A stretch of DNA of 64,000 nt from Bacteroidota bacterium (GCA_009773455.1 WSXU01000003.1:190834-254833), one strand, 5' to 3'; positions 26,937 to 37,516 are shown, counted from the first letter of the stretch. Numbers and translations are program-made. Notes: a model not told the origin generated them from the sequence alone.

Positions 26937-28175
26937 TTATTTCTCTTCCAGGTTCATGTTGATTGCCATGGCTGCACAGTACGCCGTTGAGAAAGCAGCC
27001 TGAATGTTGTATCCGCCGGTATCGCCATCAATATCAAGCACTTCCCCGGTAAAGTAAAGATTCCTGATTAAATTCGATTGCATGGTTGTTGAGGAGATTT
27101 CATTCAGTGAGATACCTCCTGCTGTGGCCATAGCAGATTTATACCCGCTCAGCTTTTCGATTTCAAACGGACTGGCACAAAGTAATTCTGAAAGTTTCGT
27201 ACGTACCTTCTTCTGAATTTCTGCCATTGGCTGCTCAGCAGCACCACCGGCTTCCTCAATCATAAATTTAATCAGATTTTTAGGAGCACTGCACGATTTA
27301 AGCCAGGTCTGAAGAGCAGTTTTACCACTTATCTGTGCATGGGAAATAAACTCCTCTACAAATGCCTGCTGGTTTTTACCGATGAAGTTAATTCTCAGAA
27401 GATCACCTTCGCAAATGTATCTTGAAAAGTCAATGATACCTGGTCCTGACAAACCTTTCAGGGTAAATACGATATCCCCGTGATGTTCATTTGTTTTAGA
27501 CCCCTTATGAAAAAGGCTGATTGTTGCAGAAGGTATGGAAATACCTGAAAGAACAGCCATTTTGTAACCCCTGATGGTTACCGCGCACAGGGCAGGTTTT
27601 GGCTCAACAATTGTATGACCCAGCATCATGCCAAACCTGTACCCGTCTCCGGTTGAACCCGTTGAAGGATAGGACATCCCGCCTGTTGCAATCACAAGAT
27701 TACGGCAATCATAGGCTGATCTTGCAGTCAGTACCCTGAAAGTGCCATTGTAATGCTCTACTCTTGTAACGGGACTGCCCCTGAGAATGCTGATCTTGCT
27801 CCCGGAGCATGCATTGAGCAATACTTCAAGAACATCAGCAGCTCTATAGGAAGAGGGAAAAATCTTCCCATTCCTGTCTTCAACAGAATCAACACCTGCC
27901 TTCTTAAAAAATGTCACAAGATCTTTATTGCTGAAGGCGTGTAAAGCATGCTTTAAGAACCTGCCGTTTTTTCCGTAGTGTTGCAGAAAATCACCTGTAG
28001 ACCCGGAGTGTGTAAAATTACATTGCCCGGTGCCGGAGATCAGTAATTTGCGTCCGGCTTTTTCTCCTTTTTCAATCAGCAATACATTGCGATTCAACAG
28101 GTTAGCCGCTGTAAAAAGTCCTGCTGGACCACCCCCGATCACAATCGTATCATATTTTCCTGAAGATTCCGTCAT
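26937..28175 (-). CDS. BaiN/HI0933-family FAD-dependent oxidoreductase
   Basis: 412 residues. The Rossmann start TIVIGGGPAGLFTAANLL binds FAD, followed by EKGEKAGRKLLISGTGQCNFTHSG, which is diagnostic for the HI0933/YhiN family. Later marks are VIATGGMSYPSTGSTGDGYRF and, at the end, LYFTGEVLDIDGDTGGYNIQ. The family includes BaiN of bile-acid dehydroxylation, but most members have no known substrate. Cytoplasmic, apparently a single-gene unit. Confidence 0.92.
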   Translation of the reverse strand: MTESSGKYDTIVIGGGPAGLFTAANLLNRNVLLIEKGEKAGRKLLISGTGQCNFTHSGSTGDFLQHYGKNGRFLKHALHAFSNKDLVTFFKKAGVDSVEDRNGKIFPSSYRAADVLEVLLNACSGSKISILRGSPVTRVEHYNGTFRVLTARSAYDCRNLVIATGGMSYPSTGSTGDGYRFGMMLGHTIVEPKPALCAVTIRGYKMAVLSGISIPSATISLFHKGSKTNEHHGDIVFTLKGLSGPGIIDFSRYICEGDLLRINFIGKNQQAFVEEFISHAQISGKTALQTWLKSCSAPKNLIKFMIEEAGGAAEQPMAEIQKKVRTKLSELLCASPFEIEKLSGYKSAMATAGGISLNEISSTTMQSNLIRNLYFTGEVLDIDGDTGGYNIQAAFSTAYCAAMAINMNLEEK

Positions 28176-28516
28176 AGGATGGCTAAATTATGGATAAATA
28201 GATCCGGAATTTACAGAGAAATCAGCAGAATATATAAGAAGTTTTTGATTTGGCATATGTTTATAGCTGGCAATTCTGTAATGACATAGACAAGTTTTCA
28301 GGTTTTAGGCTGGCAAGGAAGATTTTTTTAAATAAGTGTTTAAATACCTTTTGTTAATCTGGTTGTTTATGGTTAATTTCATCCCATAAATATAATCTTA
28401 ACCAACAGAAAGTTACCTTTTGGATGATCATGGATGTATTATCAGAAATGTACTGGTTACCCTGAACAATGCATAAAACTCAGGCAAAATTCTGTTAAAT
28501 CTGGCAAGAGGATATC
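28176..28516. other. Gene-free divergent intergenic stretch
   Basis: 341 bp between the BaiN-like gene and the hybrid kinase, which are transcribed away from each other. It must hold both promoters, but I see no consensus TTTG/TAnnTTTG pair, gene or hairpin. Confidence 0.5.
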
Positions 28517-31500
28517 ATGATGAAAGAGAATCTGAATAGAATAAAGGATGAATTGCGTGAAAAAGTAGACCGGGCACTTGAATTAAATGTTTCAGGAAAC
28601 GATGTTGACGGGTTGACGGGGTTAAAGGATGTTATAACCGATTTATGGCAATTTATTGAATCTGGTGTCAATAGCCTGAACACGGAAACAGAAATCTTTG
28701 AGGGTAAAACAACTGTCACTTCTGACAAAAATCTGGCAGAAAGTATTCTCAATGCCCTTGATGACGTTATAATTTCACTTGAATATCCCTCTCTGAGGGC
28801 ATTATATATATCTCCGCTGCTGGCTGATGTTTTCGGATTTTCAGTCGATGAACTGATCAAAGATCCTGGCAAACTGATTCCTTTGTGTCATCAGGATGAT
28901 AAACCTTTACTTGAAGAATTCTACCGCCAACTTCCTGTGTTAAGCAAGCAGGAACTGGAATACCGGGTTATTTTGCCTGACAATCAGGTCAGGTGGATCC
29001 ACACCCGTGTTAAACCGATTTTTGATTCTGATGGCAATGTGTACCGCCTGGATCTGATCTCACATGACAAGACCGAACGCAGGCACCTGCAGGATTTCTC
29101 AATCCGCATCAATCAGGTTCTGTTAAATCTGGGACCTGATTTTGAGCATAATATCAATAAACTGACTTCTCTTTTTGGTGAACTTTTTGGTGCCACCTGT
29201 GCGTTGTATAACCGCCTGGATGAAGGTTTGCTCTGCTCTGTCGGACAATGGGCGGTTCCTTCTGATTATCAGGCTGAAGATAAACCCGATGGGCACATCT
29301 GTTTCGATGTTATCAGAAACAGCTCCGATAAAATGCTGGTTATCCGTAACCTCGACACGACCAGCTATGCCGATACCGATCCCAATGTCAGACCTTATAA
29401 GTTAAAGACCTATATAGGCAAGGCTGTTTTTTGCGAAGGTGTTGCCGTAGGATCTGTGTGTGCTGTTTTTCAGGAGGATTTTATCCCCGGGGTCGAACAG
29501 GAGAATATGCTCGACATGATTGCCAATGCCATAGGTATTGAAGAAACCCGGTTGAAAGCTTCAAAGGTTATCATGGAAACGGAAGAGAAACTCATGGTTC
29601 TCATCAACTCAACTCCGGATATTATTTGTTTTAAGGATAGCGAAGGAAGATGGTTGCAGGCAAATGACAGTATTTTGAATCTATACTGCCTCGAAGGGGT
29701 CGATTACCGCGGTAAGTCGGAACCTGAACTGGCAGAGTTTACGGCAGATCTGTATAAGGATGCATTCAGGAATTGTGGTGATTCTGACGAAAATGCCTGG
29801 AAGGCCGGGAAACAGACCAGAACTGAAGAAGCAATTCCTGATATTAATGGCAATCTTCATGTATTTGATGTGATTAAAGTCCCTCTTTATAATACAGATA
29901 ATTCCCGGAAAGGAATTGTTGTATTCGGGCGCGATATCACACCCAGGATAGAAGCCGAAAGGCAAACAAGGTTCCTGAACCAGAGCGCCCTGGAATTCAT
30001 TGAGATGGAAGACAGTGTTAATATCTATGAGTTTATTGGAAATAAAGTTCACGAGCAGGCAGGTAAAAGCATAGTTCTGGTGACTTCATTTGATGAAGGC
30101 ACTCAACATATGACCCTCGAATCGCTTCATGGAATTGGAAATGGCTTTGATAAATTATTGAAACTCCTTAAACAACATCCGGTCGGAATGTACACTTTGC
30201 TCACTCCGGAAAGAAAAAGGGATGTCCTTTACCAAAAACTAACCAATCGGAAAGATGTGTATGAGCTCCTGGCCGGGGCGATCAGCCTTCCGGTGGCCAA
30301 AGCCATGGAAGCTGTTTTTAATATTGGAAGCATCTATGAGATGGGTTTTGCCCGTCATGAGTTTCTGCTCGGGGATGTAACGATAATCACACCTAAAAAT
30401 ACGCCTTTGACCAATACCGAGGTGATTGAAGCATTTATCAAACTGGCCGCTGTGGCCCTTCACCGCAGGCAGGCAAATGAAGAATTGCTTGAAAGTGAGG
30501 AAAGCTACCGGGGATTGTTTAACAGCATATCAAGTGCCGTTTACATCATGGACAGGGAAGGAAAGTTTCTCGATGTTAATGATGGTGCCATAGCCATGTA
30601 TGGCTATCCCAAAGAACGATTTATTGGTCATACCCCGGCATTCCTTTCAGCACCTGGTAAGAATGATTCGGTTGATATCCCTGCAATCCTTAGGAAAACC
30701 TTTGAAGGCATTCCTCAGGTTATTGAGTTTTGGGGAATACGGAGTAATGGAGAAATCTTCCCGAAAGATGTCAGATTTTACAAGGGAAAATACTTTGGAA
30801 ACGATGCCGTCATTGTCATTGCAAATGATATCACCGACCAATACCATATGATCAGCCAATTGGTAGCAGCGAAGGAAATCGCCGAATTCAACCTTCAGAA
30901 AACCAACAGTATCATCAGTGCATTCCCTGATTCCATCTTTATCATTGATAAAAATGGCAGGCTTCAGGAATTCTTCTCAAACGATCCCGATGATTCTCTC
31001 ATCAGACATCGGAATTTTCAGGATATTGAAATCGACAAAATTATGCCCGTCGATATCTCAGATCTCATCCGTCGTCATATCGGGATCGTACTTGAATCCG
31101 GGCAGATACAGAAATATGAATACATCATACCTTCACAAAATGGCCGGAAATTTTTTGAAGCCAGGATGGTGAAGCTTTCGTCGGATAAAGTTCTCGCGGT
31201 GATGCGAAACACCTCTGAGCGGATGGAGTTAATGGAAGAATTGTATCATGCTAAAGAAAAAGCAGAGGAGAGTGACCGGTTAAAAACTTCGTTCCTGCAT
31301 AATATTTCTCATGAAATCAGAACACCGATGAATGGGATCGTCGGGTTTTCAAATCTGTTGACCCAACCCGGGATTAAACAGGAAGATGTGAGCGAATACA
31401 ATTCCATCATCAACAGCTGCAGTAATCAGTTGCTGTCAATCATTACCGACATTGTAAGCATTGCCACACTTGAAGCCGGGCAGGAAAAAGTGAGGGAAGT

Positions 31501-32377
31501 GAAAACAAACGTGAATGAAATCTTTCATGTTGTTTATCATCAGCTTGTTTCAAGAGCAATTGAGAAGAGTCTGAAACTTGGTTTTACTACCAGCCTGCCT
31601 GATGCCAGGGCTGAGATCCTTGCCGATGAAACCAAACTTAATCAGGTTCTTACCAATCTGATAAACAATGCAATCAAGTTTACCGAAAAAGGCGAAATCC
31701 AGTTGAGTTATACCCTTGAAGAAAACCAGCTGAAATTCTGTGTCGAAGACTCAGGGATCGGAATTCCCGAAGAGATGCAGGACATTATTTTTGACAGGTT
31801 CAGACAAGTCAACATTACTACCTCCAGCAACTTTGGAGGTACCGGGCTGGGACTTTCCATCTCAAAATCCTATGTGGAACTGATGGGAGGAAGGATTTGG
31901 CTCGACAGTAAGGCCATGGAGGGGACAAGATTTTATTTTACCATACCATACAAACCTTTAGCTATGCCGGTAGCTGAAACACAACCGGCAGAAATGCAAA
32001 AGCTGGAGTTACTGGCCGACAAAACCCTGTTAATTGTTGAGGATGAATTTATCAATTTCAGATTGCTTGAGAAAATGCTTCAAAGCTACAATCTGAAAAT
32101 AATCGGTGTTGAGAACGGTTATGATGCCATTAGTCACTGCTCCCGAAACAAGGAGATAGACATTATCCTGATGGACCTGAAAATGCCTGGTATTGATGGT
32201 TTTGAGACTACCCGGGAGATTCGGAAAATAAGGCCTGATGTTGTTATCATAGCCCAGACTGCCCTTGCTTTATCCGGTGACCGAGAAAAAGCCATTGAGG
32301 CCGGTTGTAACGATTATGATCCCAAGCCAGTGCGCAAAGACGAACTTCTTGCCAAACTTATTAAACACCTGATGTAG
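28517..32377 (+). CDS. Soluble multi-PAS/GAF hybrid sensor histidine kinase
   Basis: 1286 residues with no membrane helix. Order: a short N-terminal helix region, PAS (about 80-185), GAF-like (200-345), PAS (355-475), GAF-like (480-645), PAS (655-780), PAS (795-900), HisKA with phospho-accepting His near 932 (FLHNISHEIRTPMNG), HATPase (1030-1150, with GIGIPEEM and GGTGLGLSIS) and a C-terminal receiver with Asp near 1220 (ILMDLKMPGIDG). It probably senses cytoplasmic signals such as redox or small ligands. An NtrC-type regulator follows 118 bp downstream and may be its output partner, though it has its own -7 element. Confidence 0.93.
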   Translation: MMKENLNRIKDELREKVDRALELNVSGNDVDGLTGLKDVITDLWQFIESGVNSLNTETEIFEGKTTVTSDKNLAESILNALDDVIISLEYPSLRALYISPLLADVFGFSVDELIKDPGKLIPLCHQDDKPLLEEFYRQLPVLSKQELEYRVILPDNQVRWIHTRVKPIFDSDGNVYRLDLISHDKTERRHLQDFSIRINQVLLNLGPDFEHNINKLTSLFGELFGATCALYNRLDEGLLCSVGQWAVPSDYQAEDKPDGHICFDVIRNSSDKMLVIRNLDTTSYADTDPNVRPYKLKTYIGKAVFCEGVAVGSVCAVFQEDFIPGVEQENMLDMIANAIGIEETRLKASKVIMETEEKLMVLINSTPDIICFKDSEGRWLQANDSILNLYCLEGVDYRGKSEPELAEFTADLYKDAFRNCGDSDENAWKAGKQTRTEEAIPDINGNLHVFDVIKVPLYNTDNSRKGIVVFGRDITPRIEAERQTRFLNQSALEFIEMEDSVNIYEFIGNKVHEQAGKSIVLVTSFDEGTQHMTLESLHGIGNGFDKLLKLLKQHPVGMYTLLTPERKRDVLYQKLTNRKDVYELLAGAISLPVAKAMEAVFNIGSIYEMGFARHEFLLGDVTIITPKNTPLTNTEVIEAFIKLAAVALHRRQANEELLESEESYRGLFNSISSAVYIMDREGKFLDVNDGAIAMYGYPKERFIGHTPAFLSAPGKNDSVDIPAILRKTFEGIPQVIEFWGIRSNGEIFPKDVRFYKGKYFGNDAVIVIANDITDQYHMISQLVAAKEIAEFNLQKTNSIISAFPDSIFIIDKNGRLQEFFSNDPDDSLIRHRNFQDIEIDKIMPVDISDLIRRHIGIVLESGQIQKYEYIIPSQNGRKFFEARMVKLSSDKVLAVMRNTSERMELMEELYHAKEKAEESDRLKTSFLHNISHEIRTPMNGIVGFSNLLTQPGIKQEDVSEYNSIINSCSNQLLSIITDIVSIATLEAGQEKVREVKTNVNEIFHVVYHQLVSRAIEKSLKLGFTTSLPDARAEILADETKLNQVLTNLINNAIKFTEKGEIQLSYTLEENQLKFCVEDSGIGIPEEMQDIIFDRFRQVNITTSSNFGGTGLGLSISKSYVELMGGRIWLDSKAMEGTRFYFTIPYKPLAMPVAETQPAEMQKLELLADKTLLIVEDEFINFRLLEKMLQSYNLKIIGVENGYDAISHCSRNKEIDIILMDLKMPGIDGFETTREIRKIRPDVVIIAQTALALSGDREKAIEAGCNDYDPKPVRKDELLAKLIKHLM

Positions 32378-32460
32378 AGTTGCGGCGCCGAAGCTCCTTT
32401 ACCATTTGATCTAATTTATGTTTATTGAACTTTGGATGCAGGGTTGATAAGATAACTTCC

Positions 32461-32468
32461 TATTTTTG
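32461..32468 (+). promoter_or_regulatory. Candidate -7 element of the NtrC-type regulator gene
   Basis: TATTTTTG fits TAnnTTTG and lies 28 bp before the ATG at 32496. The nearest TTTG (32431) is 26 bp away, longer than the standard 19. Confidence 0.4.
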
Positions 32469-32495
32469 CTGTAAATAATCTCCATTCCTGTTTTG

Positions 32496-33866
32496 ATGAG
32501 TAAAGTTCTGATTGTTGACGATGATGTGACTTTCTGCCTGATGCTGGATACCTTCCTGCAAAAGAAGGGTTTTGAGGTTCAACAATCATTTTCTTACGCT
32601 GAAGCAATAAAAAAAATCAAGTCATTTAAACCTGATATTATCCTTACCGACCTCAGGCTCCCCGATCATGACGGACTTGAAGTGATGCATTTTGCCTTGC
32701 GTGAATCAGCCGGGGTGCCTGTAATCCTGATGACCGGCTACGCTGATATCAGGACAGCAGTGCAGGCAATGAAACTCGGTGCTTTTGATTATGTTGCGAA
32801 ACCGGTAAATCCCGATGAGATCATCATCACCATAAACCGCGCGTTAAGCCAGACCGGTGTTCCCGATGCTGCTGTTACAGGACTAAACACGGAATCATTC
32901 TTTGTTGAGGGTACCAGCCCCGCTGCTCTGAAAATCAGTGATTATGTAAGGCTGGTAGCTCCGACGGGAATGTCGGTACTGATCATGGGAGAAAGCGGTA
33001 CTGGAAAGGAATTTGTAGCCAGGAAGATTCATCAGTTGAGCACCCGCAGCGACAAACCTTTCGTGGCAATTGACTGCGGAGCTTTACCACGCGACCTGGC
33101 TGGAAGTGAGTTTTTCGGGCATCTGAAAGGTTCATTTACCGGCGCTTTCGCAGATAAGCAGGGACAGTTTGAAGCAGCCAACGGGGGCACCATTTTTCTG
33201 GATGAAATCGGAAACCTTGGTTATGATATTCAGGTGCAGTTGCTTCGGGCTATTCAGGAAAGGAAAGTCAGGCGCATCGGCTCAACCAGTGAGATTCCGA
33301 TTGATGTGAGAATCATTACGGCAACAAACGACGACCTGAAAAAATCAGTGGTCACCGGAGAGTTCAGGGAAGATCTATATCACCGGATCAATGAATTTGC
33401 CATACAGGTGTCGCCCCTGCGCGACCGTCATGATGACCTGATCATTTTTACAAGGCATTTCCTCGACCTGGCAAATAAAGAACTCAGCAGAAACGTTGAG
33501 GGATTCTCCTCTGAAGTAATTGATATTTTCTCAAGATATTCCTGGCCGGGAAATTTCAGGGAGCTTAAAAACATCATTAAACGTGCAGTATTGCTTTCAA
33601 CCGGTGGCATCATCATGGCTGATACACTGCCGGAAGAACTCATCCGTGAAGCTGAACTTCGTGATGAGCCCCTGATTAAAGTATCACCTGTAGTGCATTC
33701 AGCAGGTATGAATCTGAAAGAAACAGCTCACCGCAGCGAAAGGGAACTTATTTTAAGCACACTCGAAAAAGTCAGATTCAATAAATCGAAGGCTGCCATC
33801 CTCCTGAATATCGACCGTAAAACACTTTATAACAAGATGAAGCAATTCGGAATTCCGCTTCAGTAA
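32496..33866 (+). CDS. Sigma-54-dependent response regulator, NtrC family
   Basis: 456 residues from the ATG at 32496. Receiver domain at 1-118 (VLIVDDDVTFCLML, phospho-Asp in ILTDLRLPDHDG, and MKLGAFDYVAKP). AAA+ domain at about 145-380: Walker A GESGTGKEFVARKIH, sigma-54 contact loop GSFTGAF (the GAFTGA motif with Ser for Ala), Walker B GGTIFLDEI. The C-terminal Fis-type helix-turn-helix is NKSKAAILLNIDRKTLYNKM. It activates RNA polymerase with sigma-54. It overlaps the 3' end of the next kinase gene tail-to-tail by 7 bp. Confidence 0.95.
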   Translation: MSKVLIVDDDVTFCLMLDTFLQKKGFEVQQSFSYAEAIKKIKSFKPDIILTDLRLPDHDGLEVMHFALRESAGVPVILMTGYADIRTAVQAMKLGAFDYVAKPVNPDEIIITINRALSQTGVPDAAVTGLNTESFFVEGTSPAALKISDYVRLVAPTGMSVLIMGESGTGKEFVARKIHQLSTRSDKPFVAIDCGALPRDLAGSEFFGHLKGSFTGAFADKQGQFEAANGGTIFLDEIGNLGYDIQVQLLRAIQERKVRRIGSTSEIPIDVRIITATNDDLKKSVVTGEFREDLYHRINEFAIQVSPLRDRHDDLIIFTRHFLDLANKELSRNVEGFSSEVIDIFSRYSWPGNFRELKNIIKRAVLLSTGGIIMADTLPEELIREAELRDEPLIKVSPVVHSAGMNLKETAHRSERELILSTLEKVRFNKSKAAILLNIDRKTLYNKMKQFGIPLQ

Positions 33867-36403
33867 TTGAGTGTTTTTTGCCTGATTACTTCATTCAATT
33901 CCGCCATTCCGGATTTCGTTTTGTTGAGGATCTCACTTATTTTATTTCTGTCAAAATCAGTTTCCCTACGGAGTGATTCAAGTTCCGTTAGCATGGCAAC
34001 TTCTTCTTTGGCTCCAAGGTTTCTTATATTCGGCAGTATTCTGTGAGCCAGCAGGGCAAGATGCTGATAATCGGCCGAATCAAAGGCAGTCTGCATTTGT
34101 CCTGAAGTAGTAATGAGGTTCTCTGAAAGTGAATTAAGTATTTTTATCATTGCCTCATGATCATCCCCTGCGAATTTCGCGAATGCTTCCAGGTCTATGT
34201 TTCTTCCCTCTTCCGGTCCTGATTTGCCGGCCCGGGAATCACTCATCATTTCAATTTTCAGGACTTTGCCTATGGCTTCAAACAACTGGATTTGCCTGAA
34301 GGGCTTGATCAGAAAACTTGCAATTCCTTTTTCACGGAACAGTTCCAGGTCATCATTGGTTGCGTGCGCAGTAAGACCCATAACAGGAGGGGTGCCCGAC
34401 CCGATTGATCCGAAATGCAGCTTTATCTTCCCGGCCAGTTCGGGCCCGCTGATGTTTGGCATTTGTATATCGGTCATAATCAGATCATATTCGGATGGAT
34501 GCTCACTGAATAATTTCCAGGCTGCCAGTCCGTCACCGGCTGCATCCACCTGAGCACCGGCCGATTTAAGTAATTCATGGATCAGTATACGGGTTGTTTC
34601 ATCGTCTTCGGCAAGCAGAATCCTGTATCCGCTGAGATTAACTGAAATGCCCTGATACTCCCTGATTAACTCTTCAATGGTTCCCTGATACACATCCAGA
34701 GGCAGGCTTGTTGTGATGTTTGTACCAGAACCAGGTTTGCTTTCAAGAAATATTTCGCCCTTCATCAGATCTACGAGTTTTCGGCAGATAGCCAACCCAA
34801 GCCCGGATCCACCATATTTCCTTGTAATACCGACATCCACCTGAGTGAACTCCCCGAAAATTTCCTGCTGTTTATCTTCCGGAATTCCGATTCCTGTGTC
34901 TGAGACGCTGAAAATCAACTGTATTTGATCACCGGCTGGTGTTGATGAAAGGTTCAGGTTCACCTTGCCTGCTTCTGTGAATTTAATACTGTTGTTCAGC
35001 AGATTATAAACGATCTGCCTGATTCTAAGCGGATCCCCCAAAACTGCCAGCCCGGGCTCAAGGGTGGAGCTATAATTCATTTCCAGACCTTTGCGTTCTG
35101 CTTTGTGCTTTATGGTTTCAAATACCTGCCTGAAAAGATCGGCAGGCAGGAAAGCCACGACATCCAGGTTGAATTTCCCGCTCTCGATGCGCGAATAGTC
35201 AAGCAGATCATCAACCAGGCCAAGCAGGTGCTCTGAGGATGAGTTGATGTATTTCAGGTAATTTTCCTGTTCCCCTGAAAGTCTTGTGGTTGAAAGCCTC
35301 TCGGTAAATCCGATGATGCTGGTAATCGGAGTTCTGATTTCATGACTCATGTTTGCCAGGAAGAGTTCCTTTACTTTGAGGAGTTTCTCTGCAAGATGAC
35401 GGGCCGATTCAAGCTGCTTCCTGTAAAAGTTGCTTCGGGCCAGGTCTTTCCAGATAAGGATAACAAAAAAGATCATTGTGATCAACCCTACTGCCGCAAG
35501 AACAACAGCGGTATACCATAACCTTCTGAAAACCTCACGTTGATGGACAGCATCCTCCAGTGCCCGGTTGATCTCTTCCTTCTCAAACAAAAGAAGAACA
35601 TTGCGGATTTCATCCATGATTACCTGGTCGGTCCGCATCAGAAGCAGGTCGCGCTTAATGGTCATCTCCTTATCCAGCCGCTCCTTTTCTCCCATTATCT
35701 GCAATTGCGATTTTACCATCTCAATGGTGGTATCCTGAATTACAGAAACCGGTCTGATTGAATCATCCGAAACAAACTGCGGATTGATTCTCTGTAATGA
35801 ATCCTTTCTGGGTTTCCTTCCCGTGATATTGTCCCAGATTTTCTTAAAAAAGCCAGGCTTTGATCCATCTTCAACATCCTGTATCTGTCTGTCGGAAATA
35901 ATTCTCGGTGAAACACGACCATTGTTCAGTGAACTATCGGCATCCCGGCCTGTCATACCCGTCTGATTGTTCCTGTTTGAATCAAGGGTATCGTTTGCCC
36001 TGGTTATTCTGAAAAAGCTCTCTATTGTGCCTCTCTTGATTTTCAGCAGACTGTCAACAACGAGCATTCTTTTATACTGCTCAGGTTGCATTGTGCTGAA
36101 ATATTTAAGTGAGTCAGCGAGTTTCAGAATGCCCTTGTCAAGCCTGCGATATCTGGCAAGGTACCTTTTTTCTCCTGTTGTGATATAGGCCCTGGCCTGA
36201 CCATTGGCTTCAATAAGCTCAGAAAGCAGGTTGCTGACCAGGGTCAGCTTGATGACGGATTCAGAGGCCCCTGTTTCGGGCGGGCTTAACTGGGTCGCCA
36301 GTTTTATTACTGCAAAAACAGCTCCGAGGGCGAGAATCAGGAGTATAAAGAAGCCCGAAAGAACTTTTCCTTTTACACCGACTGACTGACCTTGTTTTTT
36401 CAT
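33860..36403 (-). CDS. Membrane hybrid histidine kinase with receiver and HPt domains
   Basis: 847 residues. Membrane helices at about 14-33 and 295-317 bracket a large extracytoplasmic sensor (35-290) of unknown fold, with a low-complexity Asn/Asp/Arg patch near 145-175. Then HisKA (FLANMSHEIRTPITS, His near 354), HATPase (GIGIPEDK, GGSGLGLAIC), receiver (ILLAEDDETTRILI, MTDIQMPNISG) and a C-terminal HPt with His near 787 (LLAHRILPNIRNLGA). The layout is that of a full phosphorelay in one chain, able to pass phosphate to a separate regulator, plausibly the adjacent NtrC-type protein. A TACCTTTG element lies at 36410-36417. Confidence 0.92.
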   Translation of the reverse strand: MKKQGQSVGVKGKVLSGFFILLILALGAVFAVIKLATQLSPPETGASESVIKLTLVSNLLSELIEANGQARAYITTGEKRYLARYRRLDKGILKLADSLKYFSTMQPEQYKRMLVVDSLLKIKRGTIESFFRITRANDTLDSNRNNQTGMTGRDADSSLNNGRVSPRIISDRQIQDVEDGSKPGFFKKIWDNITGRKPRKDSLQRINPQFVSDDSIRPVSVIQDTTIEMVKSQLQIMGEKERLDKEMTIKRDLLLMRTDQVIMDEIRNVLLLFEKEEINRALEDAVHQREVFRRLWYTAVVLAAVGLITMIFFVILIWKDLARSNFYRKQLESARHLAEKLLKVKELFLANMSHEIRTPITSIIGFTERLSTTRLSGEQENYLKYINSSSEHLLGLVDDLLDYSRIESGKFNLDVVAFLPADLFRQVFETIKHKAERKGLEMNYSSTLEPGLAVLGDPLRIRQIVYNLLNNSIKFTEAGKVNLNLSSTPAGDQIQLIFSVSDTGIGIPEDKQQEIFGEFTQVDVGITRKYGGSGLGLAICRKLVDLMKGEIFLESKPGSGTNITTSLPLDVYQGTIEELIREYQGISVNLSGYRILLAEDDETTRILIHELLKSAGAQVDAAGDGLAAWKLFSEHPSEYDLIMTDIQMPNISGPELAGKIKLHFGSIGSGTPPVMGLTAHATNDDLELFREKGIASFLIKPFRQIQLFEAIGKVLKIEMMSDSRAGKSGPEEGRNIDLEAFAKFAGDDHEAMIKILNSLSENLITTSGQMQTAFDSADYQHLALLAHRILPNIRNLGAKEEVAMLTELESLRRETDFDRNKISEILNKTKSGMAELNEVIRQKTLNY

Positions 36404-36550
36404 TTACTGCAAAGGTAAGAGCAAATAATATACGAAGTACATGCTTTAATCCCTTCAAACTTATGAAATTGTTAATCCGGGGTTGCCGGAAAAAAGAAAA
36501 AGAGATGATCGTTAATTTTCGCCCAACAGGATGAATATAATTCAATAGAA

Positions 36551-36579
36551 AAGCCCCCTGATGTTGCCAGAGGGGGCTT
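36551..36579 (-). terminator. Intrinsic terminator of the coiled-coil lipoprotein gene
   Basis: AAGCCCCCT (36551-36559) pairs with AGGGGGCTT (36571-36579). Read on the minus strand the stem is followed by CTTTTCTATT, so it fits the gene that stops at 36632. Confidence 0.8.
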
Positions 36580-36631
36580 CTGAATAAAGAAACATTCCTG
36601 TCTTGTGAAAAGGTATGATCTTTAGTTGTAG

Positions 36632-37516
36632 TTATACTTCAGTTGAAATTACAAGCATCTTTGATTTCTGCCAGAAAGTAGCCGGATCCTTGATGATAAT
36701 CTCTTCAATATTTTTCTCGCTTCCGACAATTTCATATGAACCGACAGGATGTACCGACATCAGGGTTGCTTTTTTAACTCCTAACGGAATTGACTTCAGC
36801 GAACGGATGTCAACTTTGGTGAATTGGGCAAGGTTTACATCACCGGCAATTTTTTGGGTGCGTCCGATACCCAGAACTCCACCTTCCTTGCTGAGAATCT
36901 TTTTCTCAACCAGTTCTTTGCGCGGCCCTACAACAAAGTAAGCAGTATTTAACTCATTGGTTTTTTCTGTTACATTGTCAGCAAGCTGGCGATTGTTATT
37001 CTTTATATTTGAAATGGTGTCGTTAAGTGAAGCTATGCTGAAATTGAGGTTGGTCAATTCATTCTTGAGGTTCACTATTTCCGTATCACGTTCAGCAAGT
37101 TGCTGATTGGTCAATTCGATCATATTTTTCAGCTCTGTTTCCAGTTCGGCAATTTTAACCTTTGAGTTACTGAGTTTACCTGAGAGTGTTGCGATTTTCT
37201 GCTTGTTGTCAGCCATCAGTTCATTGATGAGCCTGATGTCTTCGTTGATGCGTTCACGCACCGGCTTGCTTAACTCGGCTCCATTGGCTGTTTCCTGACT
37301 TATAAGCTTTTCTTTGATTTTTATCTCTGTCAGGTTTGCTTCAATCTGGTTCATCGTTTCGAGAAAGTCGTTGATGAGGGAGTCCTTGGAATTTGCAACT
37401 GTAAGCAGATTTGCTTGTTCTTGCTCAAGTTGACTGATGCGGGCAATCTGTTCCTTGTTTTCGCATGAGGCCATCAGAAATGGAAGTGCAATAAGGATAA
37501 GAATCATCTTTTTCAT
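36632..37516 (-). CDS. Coiled-coil lipoprotein
   Basis: 294 residues from the ATG at 37516. The signal peptide MKKMILILIALPFLMASC has lipobox Cys18. Residues 20-205 are an almost continuous coiled coil (SQLEQEQANLLTVANSKDSL, KLSNSKVKIAELETELKNM). The last about 90 residues form a globular beta-rich domain (ELVEKKILSKEGGVLGIGR, VDIRSLKSIPLGVKKATLMS). I recognise the protein type as common in Bacteroidota but know no function. A periplasmic spacer or cell-envelope role fits the build. Monocistronic, with its own terminator. Confidence 0.8.
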   Translation of the reverse strand: MKKMILILIALPFLMASCENKEQIARISQLEQEQANLLTVANSKDSLINDFLETMNQIEANLTEIKIKEKLISQETANGAELSKPVRERINEDIRLINELMADNKQKIATLSGKLSNSKVKIAELETELKNMIELTNQQLAERDTEIVNLKNELTNLNFSIASLNDTISNIKNNNRQLADNVTEKTNELNTAYFVVGPRKELVEKKILSKEGGVLGIGRTQKIAGDVNLAQFTKVDIRSLKSIPLGVKKATLMSVHPVGSYEIVGSEKNIEEIIIKDPATFWQKSKMLVISTEV

